This document shows positions 32,992-43,882 of a stretch of DNA of 64,000 nt, piece by piece (position 1 is the first letter of the stretch; each line of letters opens with the position of its first letter). Origin of the DNA: Avena insularis (lineage: Eukaryota > Streptophyta > Magnoliopsida > Poales > Poaceae); contig CM042685.1 in NCBI GenBank assembly GCA_023614405.1, forward strand, positions 89,890,684-89,954,683, in the 5' to 3' direction. The position numbers and the translations under genes were made by a program. A model generated the notes under the pieces. It was not told the origin of the DNA, searched no databases, and was given only the letters and a program-made list of their open reading frames with translations.

Positions 32992-34881
32992 AGACCTTTG
33001 CTTGTCCCCAAGCGAAAACTGAGCTCAGTAAACATGTCGATAGGTTTATGGAGTGAAGTATCGATAAAATAATACACACAAGAAGAATCACACTTACCAT
33101 TACACAACTCATAGAAGAAAGCAACTCACCATTATATAACTTAGCTTGCAACCAAGTACAACAGTCACAATAGAGATGCATAAAGATAAATCATAATTGG
33201 AATTGGCAAACTTGTTCTTGGTCAGAGAACACCTGGCAAACAGTTTCACAAAAAACTCTTTGTAGAAGTTTTTCAATAGGAGCACTCTTTGCTCAAAAAG
33301 GTTTTTCACAAGTGAAGCTTTCAAATTAATACTCAATAGATAAGAGTTTTGTGCAAACAAGGAAGATAAAGGACATGATTGAATAAATCACCATATGAAT
33401 GCTTGAAACACAACAACTCAAATGCTTGCTGGAGATAGTGAGGAAGTAGGTTTACTGACTCAACCTGGTAACTAGGAGAAAGGTCCCTTCATAGAGGGAA
33501 GCAGGGATTACAAGTCATAAAGATCTTCCAAAATATTATGGTACTTACTAGCTTTGAGCCCTCATTGCCCCTATCATAGGCATCTTAAGATGATTAAGGT
33601 TAAAGTGCACAAATATGGAGTATATGCTTGACGAAATATAAGTTGGCAATCTCATGTCCCTTGAATATGAGGGCCACTCCTCATGCTACTCAAGTTTGGT
33701 CACAAGTAAGTTCTTGTCATTGTAAGTATTTACATATCATTGAGAACCGCCAACGGGGTACCCCTTGCACATGGTACATGAGCTTTTCCCATAACCAAAA
33801 TGACAAGGCAAGCAGACAGTGAGCATCTCAGCGATCTTTTTATTTACTATGTGCATAGATTTTTATTGAGGATGCTTCATAGATAGCTCACTATGGTGAT
33901 GCTGCAAGTTTCCACCATGATTAGGCATGGCTTAGGCTAGCATCCCAGGCGTTTCTCTAACACAAAATACAAACTCCATGGACTTACAAGTTCCCTCTTT
34001 ATTTCACACTGTTGATATCCATAGACAAAAGAGCACGGTATCAACTGAGTACAAAGTACAGGTGCAATGTTGAAAACGTTCCCCGTGACAGCACGGTTCT
34101 ATTAATTCCAAGCATATACAACTTTGATGGCACAATGGTTCAAGTCTATTAGGGGCAAGAAATAAAGTGTGTCGTCAAGTTCGTGAGAGCTTTACTAACT
34201 AGTTTTCACATAAAAAATACTTTTTAATTTGAAAGGTAGATGAAGCTTGATAATTTGCTTTGAATAGCAAAAGCTACTAGGTAGATATGGTGGACACAAG
34301 TGGAAAAGGTTTTGGTTCAAAGGGATTTGGAAACATGAGAAGTATGCCTTCTCAAAACAGGTTTTTGGCTAGCAAGGCTGGGTAGCAAGCAAGAGAGTTA
34401 AAAGAAACAAGCAAACATACAAGTAATAAAGACAAACATGCAATCTTACTTGAAGACACGAAAGATCTTAAATAAAGAATACTAAGCTTATGAGCCACCA
34501 AGAAAGAAAACAAATGATACAAAATACCTGCAAGCTTTTTCTATTTTTCTTTCAAACTTCAAAAAGTATTGCTACTGACCAGAACTCAGTTTGCCAAAAC
34601 CAATTTAGATCCACTTGATGCTCCCAAAGTGATGCCAATACTGATCAACAAGATCCATCATATAATAGAGATTGCAAACTAAAATAAGAAGTGCAAAAAG
34701 TAAAAGATGAAGCTTCTCATTAATATTCCAATAAAGGCACTCACACCAAGGGATACATAGATAATCAACTAAAGGAGAGATACTTCCACATGCAAACCAA
34801 ACCATAAGATAACCTCTCTACCAAAGATACGAATCCACTAAAAAGGTAAAAGATAAAAGATAATGGTGGTGATACCGCGGC
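32992..34881 (-). other. Conserved non-coding block of the 9.2-kb element
   Basis: No coding sequence. It is collinear with 22149-24120 and, reversed, with 16287-19186. It carries the hairpin CCGTGACAGCACGG at 34083-34096. Confidence 0.6.
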
Positions 34882-34895
34882 ACTCCCCCAAGCTT
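34882..34895 (-). promoter_or_regulatory. Internal polypurine tract of the 9.2-kb element
   Basis: AAGCTTGGGGGAGT on the minus strand, 1.9 kb upstream of the identical terminal tract at 32978-32991. Confidence 0.55.
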
Positions 34896-34931
34896 GGAAC
34901 AAGCCAAGGGGATGCCAAACCTGATGACGAA

Positions 34932-35462
34932 TTACTCCTTTGGTGGTGGTGTTCTCTTGATAAGCTCCTCAATAAGCTTCCTCAACTCCTCAATCTCAAA
35001 GGTTAGAGTACGAATTAACTCCGAGTTTTGCTCAATGCGGTTCATAATCATGTCGGACTGAGAGTTCTAGTCCTTGCTATTCTTTCCCCACTCTTCTTTC
35101 TTAGTGTGTTACTCCCTTGCATGGTTAGAACGAGGCATATCCCACATCGAGGGAAAGTTCCCTTTAGGCACATATTGATATTGACGCTCATGTATAAGAG
35201 TATGGAAAGGTCTCTTGGTGCGTGGAGGAGATGACCGTGGATTGTAGGCAAGACGCGAAGGTTTCCCTTCTGTAGACATCCATGTTGTCCTCTTAAGCTT
35301 GGTAGGTATTGCCACCAATCCAATGCTTGCGAGGGTAGCGAGGGTGTCTGGTTGCTTGTCCTCCTCCATGTCTCCTTCATAACCTACCAAAATCTCCTCC
35401 TCCTTGGGTTTGTGAGGATCGTCTTCCTCAGGCTTCTTGCCTTTGTCGTTGGCGGAGACCAT
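34932..35462 (-). pseudogene. Unknown ORF of the 9.2-kb element, two internal stops
   Basis: ATG at 35462 (MVSANDKGKKPEEDDP), 177 codons in one frame to TAA 34932-34934, with stops at 35109-35111 and 35067-35069. It starts acidic and lysine-rich, has a basic middle (TKRPFHTLIHERQYQYV) and ends in a leucine/glutamate/isoleucine heptad pattern (NRIEQNSELI..., IEELRKLIEELIKR) that should form a coiled coil. It lies where pol or env would be. I do not recognise the family. The coiled coil suggests self-association or binding to Gag. Confidence 0.5.
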
Positions 35463-36346
35463 GGTGCTCTAAACTTGAGAAGATTTCCTGACAGAAACAG
35501 ATCGAAACGAAAACACGACGGGAACTCGATGCACGAACCTCAGGGGATCCGGGGGGTTATATATTACGAAGTTTCAAGGCATAAGGAAGGTTTTGACACG
35601 CAAACAAGGCGGAGACGGTCCAGGCGCGGCCAGGCTGGGCCCGCGCCTGGGGTGGGTTTGTCCACCCCGGACTCCGTTTCCTCTTTAGTTCCGTCTTGTA
35701 GCTTTCCTTATGTATTAAAAACATCAAAAATATAAAAAGATTGGGATTTCACGAACCTTCTGTTTTCACCACTTTTACCTATTCAAAGACGAACTCTACA
35801 GACTCGTTTTCTCCTTCTCCTAGAATTTTCCTTTCCTCACAATGCAATACACAAACTTCAATGGCAACATTAGTGTAAGCAAAACAACAAACCTTTAGGT
35901 TCACACTTCAACTGAAATCCATCGAAACAAAGGCTTATAAAAGAGGCAAATGCAAATGATAACAGAAATCTGTCAAAACAGACCAGCAAGTAAAGATTGA
36001 TTTTTTCGAAAAACTTTTGTTGCTCAAATCAAAAAGTGCAGAACTAATGAAAGTTGGGTAACAACTTGGAGAACAAGCTCATAAAAATACAGATCCATCC
36101 GACGTACTGATCTCCCTCATGAAGTTTTACGGTGCAGCACAAAAATCTGTCCCAGGACAGCCACTTTTCACAACTCCTCTATTTCACAAAAGTAGTTGAA
36201 CTTGACACAAAAACCAAAACAAAAAGGATAAGGAGCGGTTATTACAGAGGTAATAACTTCTAAGACTCGACAAAACTCTTGGGTTATCTCCCAACAAGTA
36301 CTTTTCTTTAATGCCTTTAAGTTAGGCTTGAAACTTTCAAAGATGC
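35463..36346 (-). other. Non-coding stretch of the 9.2-kb element
   Basis: About 0.9 kb without a credible ORF. It includes the part matching 24651-24810 in the nested relative (36165-36335) and a GC-rich segment with GGCCCGCGCCTGG-like sequence at 35620-35680. Confidence 0.45.
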
Positions 36347-37396
36347 TCACATAGGATATATATATTTGAAGTGAAAGAGCGCATCAAGAAGCAAATAACC
36401 AACACACTTGAGTCTAACCCACTTCCTATGCATGGGAGTATCATGAGAAAACAAATTGTTGAAACAAAAATCCACAAGCATAGGAAGACAAAACAAATGC
36501 AACTTCAAAGCTTTCAATATAAAACGGGGAAACTTAACATTATTGAGATGCATAAAACCATGTTTCCCTCTCTCGTAATAACTTTCAGTAGCACTTTGAA
36601 TAAAGTTGACAATATAACTGTCACTGGAAACAACTTTATCATCAGAATAAGCATACTTACAGTCACCAAAAAGAGGTCCAAGGTCATAAACTGAATCAAT
36701 AGAAGCAAGTTGTTCCATCCTGAAATCTTTATTAGGCAAGCTGTTTTCACAAGGAGCTTTAGCAAAATTGGAGAAGTTAAACTCATAAGAATCTCCATCA
36801 AACTTAGTTAAAACTTTTTCCTTCTTACAATCAATAATATCTCCACAAGTGTTCAAGAAAGGTCTACCAAAAATGATAGGACAAGTTTTGCTAGCTGCTG
36901 AATTAAGCACTAGAAAATCAGCAGGATACTTAATCTTACCACAGAGAACCTCCACATCTCTTACAATGTCAATAGGGCAAATGGTTTCCTTATTATCAAG
37001 GTGTATAACCACATCAATGTCCTCAAGCTCACAAGAACCAATATCATGCATAATTTTCCTGTAAAACTCATAAGGAATAGCACTAGAACTAGCACCAATA
37101 TCACATAAACCATAGTAGCAATGATCACCAATTTTAACAGAAAGCACAGAAATACTAGCTTTTCTAGCCTTACTAGGATGAGAGATAATATTAGAAGCGT
37201 CTTTACAGAAGACAATGTGCTCATCCTCTATATTTCTAGTGACAGTGTCTTTTACAATAGCTACTATAGGTTCAACATTCAATTGCTTATCAGGCTCCAC
37301 AGTTTTCATTGTACCTTTGTTATTTGCAGTAATAATCATAGAATACTCCTTTACCTTAGCTGGGAAAGGAACTTTCTCAACAAGAGATTCATGCAC
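36347..37396 (-). CDS. Aspartic protease with a long unfamiliar C-terminal extension
   Basis: 349 codons, open throughout. A linker of about 95 residues comes first, then the retropepsin site CDIGASSSAIPYEF (about residues 98-111) and IIFGRPFLNTCGDIID (about residues 174-189). After the protease come about 150 residues with no RT similarity: an acidic part followed by a hydrophobic, basic tail (LKALKLHLFCLPMLVDFCF..., VGYLLLDALFHFKYIYPM). The protease would process Gag in particles. The tail might be membrane-associated or the remnant of something else. The start at 37396 is only the first Met in frame; in life it was probably fused to Gag, from which a frameshift now separates it. Confidence 0.65.
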   Translation of the reverse strand: MHESLVEKVPFPAKVKEYSMIITANNKGTMKTVEPDKQLNVEPIVAIVKDTVTRNIEDEHIVFCKDASNIISHPSKARKASISVLSVKIGDHCYYGLCDIGASSSAIPYEFYRKIMHDIGSCELEDIDVVIHLDNKETICPIDIVRDVEVLCGKIKYPADFLVLNSAASKTCPIIFGRPFLNTCGDIIDCKKEKVLTKFDGDSYEFNFSNFAKAPCENSLPNKDFRMEQLASIDSVYDLGPLFGDCKYAYSDDKVVSSDSYIVNFIQSATESYYERGKHGFMHLNNVKFPRFILKALKLHLFCLPMLVDFCFNNLFSHDTPMHRKWVRLKCVGYLLLDALFHFKYIYPM

Positions 37397-37399
37397 AAT

Positions 37400-38279
37400 A
37401 TGATTAGTAGTACAAACTTGAGTACTTCTACAGGAACATGACTAACAACATCTTTATAAGGAGCATGGTACTTATTCCACTTTTTCTTGGGAATTTCTAT
37501 GTAAGAGTCAAAGGCTTTAAAACAGTTGACAATACTTTGGGAATCAAGGCCAAACTCATTGCTAATATCACGGAAGTCATCAGTTCCCATAAAATATTTA
37601 ATGCATTCATAATCATAGTTTATACCTGACTTTCTTCCTTTGTCATTCTCCCAAGCTTCAGTGTTCTCTTGAATACGGTCTAGTAGATCCCATTTAGCTT
37701 CTTCCTTCATACGTGTGAATGATCCAGCACACGAAGCATCTAGTAAATATTTATCATGAAGAGAAAGCCTAGCATAAAAGTTATTGATAATAATATTGTT
37801 AGGGAGTTCATGAATATGACATTTAAGCATTAGTAACTTCAATATCCCCCAAGCTTGAGCTGTACTTTCTCCATCACGAGGCCAAAAGTTATATGTAAGA
37901 TTTCTATCCTTATGAATCTCACTGGGAGGATAGAATTTAGAATAAAATAGAGAAGCCATCTCCTCCCATTCCATGGATTATCCATTCTTTAGCAGCTTAT
38001 ACCATTCTTCAGCTCTCCCTTTGAAGGATATGGAGAGCAACTTCTTCTTCACCTGTTCAATTGTGATACATGCACACTTAAACAACCCGCATAATTCGTG
38101 GATAAAAAGTAAGTGATCACCAGGATTGACAGTTCCATCCCCAAAATAATAATTATCCATAACACGATTAACAATATTGTAGGTATCTTAAAAGGATCTA
38201 TCTCAACAGGTGGTGGTTCATCTACTACCCTAGCAGTGGTAGTAGTTTTCCCAAACAGAAAACCAAGTGGGTTATCCAT
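37400..38279 (-). pseudogene. Gag of the 9.2-kb element, broken
   Basis: ATG at 38279 (MDNPLGFLFGK...EPPPVEIDPF). A frameshift follows near 38180, then HLLFIHELCGLF and GRAEEWYKLL, a stop at 37978, and, in the same frame, MEWEEMASLFYSKFYPP, FWPRDGESTAQAWGILKLL and YARLSLHDKYLLDASCAG to about 37400, where another frameshift separates it from the protease ORF. These segments match the plant retrotransposon gag core. No CCHC knuckle is visible. It makes no full-length product. Confidence 0.8.
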
Positions 38280-38366
38280 ATTGGAAACAAAGAAACAAGC
38301 AGTAACAAAAGAAATACTCATAGTAGAAGTTTCCTTTACCAGTTCCACTCTTCAATAGCGCTTCAC

Positions 38367-38384
38367 TCCCCGGCAACGGCGCCA
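38367..38384 (-). promoter_or_regulatory. Primer binding site of the 9.2-kb element
   Basis: TGGCGCCGTTGCCGGGGA on the minus strand, 11 nt from the LTR. This is the standard Athila-type PBS. Confidence 0.9.
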
Positions 38385-38395
38385 GAAAATAGTCT

Positions 38396-40095
38396 TGCTG
38401 ACCCACAAGTATAGGGGGTGTATCATAGTACTTCCGATAAATAGGAGTGTCGATCCCAACGAGGAGCAGAAGGTGTTGAATAGTGGTATGGAGCAGGAAC
38501 TCTCTGCAAATACTTAGCAAACAGATTTTTAGTGGTTTTCTGATAAGGCAACAAAACAAAGTGCAAGTAATAAAGAACAAACGCACCAAGTGTCCCAATC
38601 CTTTCTTAGCAAAGGACAAGCCAGTGGAAATACTTATAAGGACCAAACCTTCTCGGGGACACATGGGAATTCTGTCAAGTGATTTCGCTTCATATAGATG
38701 AGTACTCTTCTTTGGTGTTGTAAGTGTTGTGTGGGTGAACCTGTGCTAATGTACCGACCTTACTTGGACTAATACATACTTGTGATTAAACCCCCTACAA
38801 ACATCTGTAACTACAGGAAAGTAATTAAGATATAAATCTAACCACAGCCTTAAACTCTGAGATCCTACACTCCCTTGTGCAAAGGTGTCCTAACGAGGGT
38901 TCAGGTTTCTGTCACTCCGGCAATCCCACAATTAGTAGCCAAATACACAATGCATTCCCCTAGGCCCATAAATGGTGAAGTATCATGTACTCCCTCCGTT
39001 TCGGTTTACAAGTCCTACGCGTATATCTAGGTTATCAATTTGACCTATATAATTTGAATTATATAATATAAAAATTATATCATTGGAAAATACAAAGTCT
39101 AAAGTTTTCGGTGATATAATTTTTGTAATATATACATCATACTAAGTTGCTCAATTTGGCGACATAGAACTACGTGCAGGACTTGAAAACCGAAACGGAG
39201 GGAGTAGTCGACATTCACATGACGCCACTAGAAGAATAGCACCACAACTTAAATACTAAACCATTGAATAATATCTCAACACAAATCCACTAATAACAAC
39301 TGACTTCTCCCATGTCCTCAAGAACACAACGAAGTACTCACAAGACATCATATGGATCAAGATCAAAGATGATATGATAATGGATAACAATCTGAACATA
39401 AACAATAATCCAATGGTTCCACTCACAAGCATTAACTACAATAGTAATTAACACCGAGAATGTTTCCCCTAAGAACTAAAGCAATATCCAACACAATTGT
39501 TACAGCGGGACGGAGTGGTGATGATGGTGCTGGTGGAGATGATGGTGTGGATGATGATGATCCCGATGAAGCCTAGCTTGATGAAGGTGTTGATGGCGAC
39601 GATCTTCCCTCTCCAGGAAGGAATTCCCTTGGCAGACATCTATCTGCCGGAGAGATCTTTCTCTCACGGTGTTTTCCGCCCCGCCCCCCCCAGAGGCGGT
39701 GGAAATCTATTTGTGGTCGCTCCCCGAGGCTTAGGGTTTCGTAGGGAAGATATAGGCGAAGGGACGGAGTCGGGAGCCGGGCCGGTGGGCCACACATGCC
39801 CTAGGCACGGGGTCAGGTGGGCCCGCGCCTAGGGGGTGTGGGCCCCCTGTAGCCCTTCTTCGTCCCTCCTTCTGGCTTCCTCATTCTTCTGGAAAAATAA
39901 TATTTTCCCATATTTTTCTGATCTTCGCGAAATTGCACCGAAACGCCTTCTTTTCCGTCAGAATCCAGACTCCAGCAGTCCATCCTCCAAGAATCATCCA
40001 ACACCACAATCATAAGTAATACCCCATAATAAGACAAATATCAATGAATAGAGGTACATTATGATATAGAATGGTGATGCAAATTGGGCGTATCA
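38396..40095 (-). repeat. 5' LTR of the 9.2-kb element (with a Stowaway MITE inside)
   Basis: 1700 bp including 217 bp of Stowaway plus TA, so about 1.48 kb native. It is collinear with 30928-32977. Its inner end reads TGGGTCAGCA. Confidence 0.9.
38990..39204 (+). mobile_element. Stowaway MITE
   Basis: 215 bp absent from the partner LTR, with TA duplications (38988-38989, 39205-39206) and long inverted repeats beginning CTCCCTCCGTTTCGG. It belongs to the Tc1/mariner group. Confidence 0.95.
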
Positions 40096-42468
40096 GGTAC
40101 TAGCGCCTATAAAAAATACGAGGTACACAATCACCAAACAATACTTAACTACTTCTATTTGGTGCACAAAGGTTCACACTAGATGATCTAGCATCATCAC
40201 AATCATCACATGAATTAAAGACCTAGTCTTATTTATTTTATTTTAGAAAAGTAATTTCTACTCATTAAAAACTACTTAAGATTTAATATTATCCAATTAC
40301 AATATGGGATCATTTTGACATATGTCATCACCACATATTTTAATACTTGGGAATGTGATTTAAAGTGGTGTCATAATTTAATAAGGTTTAACATTATTAT
40401 TTTAAATAATTAAAGTGACTAGAAATGCCTATGGGGCATTATTTTAATACTTGTCCAAGATCACTGTATGTAAACCTAAATATTTTTACATATTCAGAAA
40501 GATCTGGTAAAATGTGATTTTTGAGAGTTGGAATCAACTCAAAAGCATTTATGGTTGATTTTTGAAAAATGTTTGAATGTAGAAAAGTCAGTGTCTTGTT
40601 ATTTTTGTTATAGGTGATCTATAAATTCAAATGGTTTGAATCCAACGGGCTTTGATTAATAATTTTAGTACCTTTCTAACAAATTGGTTTCATACAATTT
40701 GGTTTAGTAAAACTCTCTGAATTAATTTTTGAATCTACTAACAGAACTAGGTTTGAACTAAATTAGAAAAACTCGGTTTGAATTACTGGGCTGAGCGCGA
40801 GAACTAAACTGGTCTGGCCCAACTGCACATCAGGCACGCAGCGGGCTGCTAACAGAGTGGTCCCACGCGTCAGCGGCTCAGTCTAAGCGAAGGGGTAAGT
40901 TTCAATCTGGACCATGCGATTAGACTAGATCCTATGGCTGGGGTGCGTCGTCTCCGTCGAACAACGCCGGCGAGAACGAACCCTAACGACAATGGTGGGG
41001 GTACTCGGCGGCTTACCAGGGCTCCAGCTAGGGTCGGCGATAGGGGCGAACGACGTTGTCGACGACGGCGGTTCGAATGGTGGCCGCGGCGGCTCCTGGG
41101 GTGGCTCCAATCAATGGCTCCGCTCCTCCTCGGCAGCGGCAGACTCCGGCCAAATTCCGGTATTGCGGATCTTGCCTTGCTCTGGGGAAGGGTCGGGGGT
41201 GGTCTGTGAGAAGTGGGGAGTGAGGTGGTGTGCAGAATTGAGGCGGGGGTGGCCTCCTTTTATAGCCGAGCGAGAGAGACAGTGAGGTATGGGCAGAGCT
41301 CGTCAGTGATGACGGTGCAGTGAGCTAATGGCACGGCAAAGGGCGTAGGCCGGTGCGGTGTCTTCTGGCGATCCTCAAGGGCTTAACAACGCGGCAAGGG
41401 GTGGTCTAGAATGGTTGAAACGGCTTGGTGCTCTGAGCGACACCGAAGGCATTTTCGATGACACACAGTGGCTACTAGTCACGCGACGGCAAACGGGCAT
41501 GTCTAGGGGGTAGTTGGTGTCGCGGTGAGTGCAGGCATGCGCGGCGCTCACAACATGGCAGAGAAGAAATGGACGCGGCGATTGTCAGGTGGTCCAGGGC
41601 CTGGCTGTGCCTGAGGGTTGGACAGGGGGTGGCGATGGACGGTGGCCTGCCTCCTGGACATCGTGGACGAGCGCGGCGCTGCCTCCTGGGTGCTAGCCAT
41701 GGTCGACCGGCAAGGGGGGCTCGGGTGTCATGGCACTGGTGAAGGGGTAGGGGTGGTAGCTACTTCAATGCGAGTGTGATCACTGGGGACGACAAGGGGA
41801 GGAAGTTTAGGACAAATGTTTGATCAAACACTGCTCAAAACAGTAGAAGTTAGGCAGTGGTTTACTGTGCTCACCATCTGTTTGATGAAATGGCCGCATG
41901 AAGTTTGAATTTGAATTTTTGGCTGAACTTTGGTGAGTGCTCTGGTCTCATGCTTGGTATTATCGGGTTGCTTGGGTTTGTGAAGGTGAACTAGTTTTAG
42001 TGGTTTTTGAAAAATGGTGATCTTAGTACCTACACTTGATTCAGTTTTGAATTGTCATTTGAATAGATTTGGTAATTATTTCCGTTGGTTTGCAAAGTGG
42101 GCTTGGGTTCAGTTTTACTTGGTCTAGCAAGGGGTGAAAAAATTGTATTTATTTCTGTTAGAAAACTTAGACTAGGAACACTCAAATTAGTCTAGTGGTT
42201 AACTTTGGTCAAAATGACCATTTGCTTATATTGTTTATTTTGGAGTTTCTCTTTTTTTGATTCTTCTTGGAAATGATCTAGATGATATTATTTTCATCTT
42301 TAAACCAATCCTTGCCATTCATAGCAATCAAAAAAGTCATTGCAAGCATTCATGCATTTATCACACACACATCCATTCATATTAATTTTAATAACAAAAG
42401 TTTTTGTTAGCCCTAAACTTGGGTGATTAGAACTTGATAATCTTGATTAATATTTTTGGGATGTTACA
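40096..42468 (-). repeat. Tekay-like 5' LTR, outer part
   Basis: Starts with the second GGTAC (40096-40100) and ends at GGGATGTTACA (42468), i.e. TGTAACATCCC at the LTR's 5' end. With the inner part it totals about 3.9 kb. A GC-rich promoter/leader zone (40900-41750) follows a TATA box at 41257-41266. Small ORFs on the plus strand here (40934-41285) are antisense to the leader and probably not genes. Confidence 0.7.
41257..41266 (-). promoter_or_regulatory. TATA box of the Tekay-like LTR
   Basis: CTATAAAAGG on the minus strand at the start of a pyrimidine/GC-rich leader. Confidence 0.55.
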
Positions 42469-43878
42469 CCATTCGCGATTTTTATGGCACCGCTGCGCAT
42501 GACACCGAGCGTATTGCAACCATTAACCAGAGTCATCGTCCACGCAAATGAAATTGTAAATCATCGGTTCTACTGCCAGTAGAATAATCTTGTCAAACCT
42601 AAATAGTATACTTATATCAATATTTGGCACTTGCAAAATTAAATCTGGAAATAGTAAGGAAAGGGTATAACTCAGAAATTTTTCATATGGATGGGATGAA
42701 AACACAATCATATGAATGATCACAGCATGAATTTCTACCACAATGACAGAGTGTTTTGATGTTCTCTTGAAAATCAATTACCTTGTGTGCAGAAGGATTG
42801 TCAATGGTTGGATATACACTTCTTCAGTATTTCGTACGAGCCTAACATGATTACTTCATCCAATTCAATTGTAGGAAAAGAAATCTACCGGGGTGGTTCA
42901 GGCTTAAGGGAGCTGCACATGAGCACACGAGACAAAAATAAAAGTGAAATCGAAAGATTTGTATTTGTCAATCGTAGTTCACTTGTACATGTCCCTGTTC
43001 ACATCACCCGCCAGCGTAAAAAGAACCTGCGGCACCTTGAGGCGACGCGAGCTGATGGACGAAGGCATCAAACAGAGAAAGGAGAGAGATGTACATAGCT
43101 GATGGACGAAGCCTTGAGTAGGAAGTCGTTGCGAGCACTGCCAGAGTTATATCAAGAGCCCCTTTTTTTACGGGATTTTCTCATTTGTGCATATCTGTAC
43201 AATAGATGCTTAGTTGTGAAGTAACTAGATGCTGGAAAAGCACTATGTAAGCTGCTATGTGAGGGTGGGCGAGATATTTTATATGTCATCAAATTGAGTA
43301 TTCTTAATTACTCCCTTCCTATAGAAATAACTGACTTGAGTTTGTTTAGATTTGAATGTATCTTTACACTAAAATGCGTCTAGATACATTCGAATTGACA
43401 AACCTAAGTCAGTTATTTCTAGACAGAGGGAGTAATTTATAAGTCTGAGTGTAGAAGGTGAGATCAGTAAAATAGAAAATTAGAGGGTGAACATTAGGGT
43501 ACCCTCCACCCTTTTGTTCAACAAAAAGTGTAGTCCTTCCCCTCCACATTAATCTTAGATTTGTCTAGCGCTAAAACATGACTTGATAAATTTGAATCAA
43601 ACAAATCTTAGTCCATTATTTTAGATTGGAAGGAGTGATTTGAATGAAGTAATTTTTCTGATGACATAATCAGTTCAGAGAAGTTAGTTATACTTTAACT
43701 AAAGAGGATTGTTGACAGTTCTCGTTCATTAATCAGTAGGCTTAGGGTATGTATAGTGGTGCGTATTACCTTTTTTATCTTAATTCCACCACGTAATCTA
43801 GACATAAAAATAAAATATAATATATAATAAATTATCTTAATTTCGTCACGTAATCTAAACATAACTATCTATACCAAA
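42469..43878. other. AT-rich intergenic DNA, one Stowaway inside
   Basis: No gene recognised. The ORF 42787-43098 (103 codons, plus) shows no motif. A GATGGACGAAG sequence is repeated at about 43050 and 43102. A 35-bp imperfect repeat (TTAATT..CACGTAATCTA) occurs near 43783 and 43836. Confidence 0.4.
43311..43432 (+). mobile_element. Stowaway MITE
   Basis: 122 bp between TA duplications (43309-43310, 43433-43434), inverted ends CTCCCTTCCTATAGAAATAACTGAC and its complement with few mismatches. Size and TA target are typical of Stowaway. Confidence 0.85.
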
Positions 43879-43882
43879 CTAG

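Larger units (their letters stand above)
30928..40095 (-). mobile_element. Complete 9.2-kb Athila-like LTR retrotransposon, gag-protease only
   Basis: Minus-strand element with two LTRs, flanked by perfect GGTAC duplications (30923-30927 and 40096-40100). Internal order from its 5' end: PBS (38384-38367), broken gag, protease ORF with an unusual C-terminal extension, an unknown ORF, an internal purine tract, the conserved non-coding block and a terminal purine tract. No RT, RNase H or integrase is visible, so it is non-autonomous. Its LTRs carry different later insertions (a hAT MITE in one, a Stowaway in the other). A sample of about 330 bp from one LTR end shows about 17 differences (around 5%). 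Confidence 0.9.

Noticed and set aside
36347..37441. Plus-strand ORFs 36371-36694, 37121-37441 and similar
   Set aside because: They are antisense to the gag/protease coding of the 9.2-kb element.
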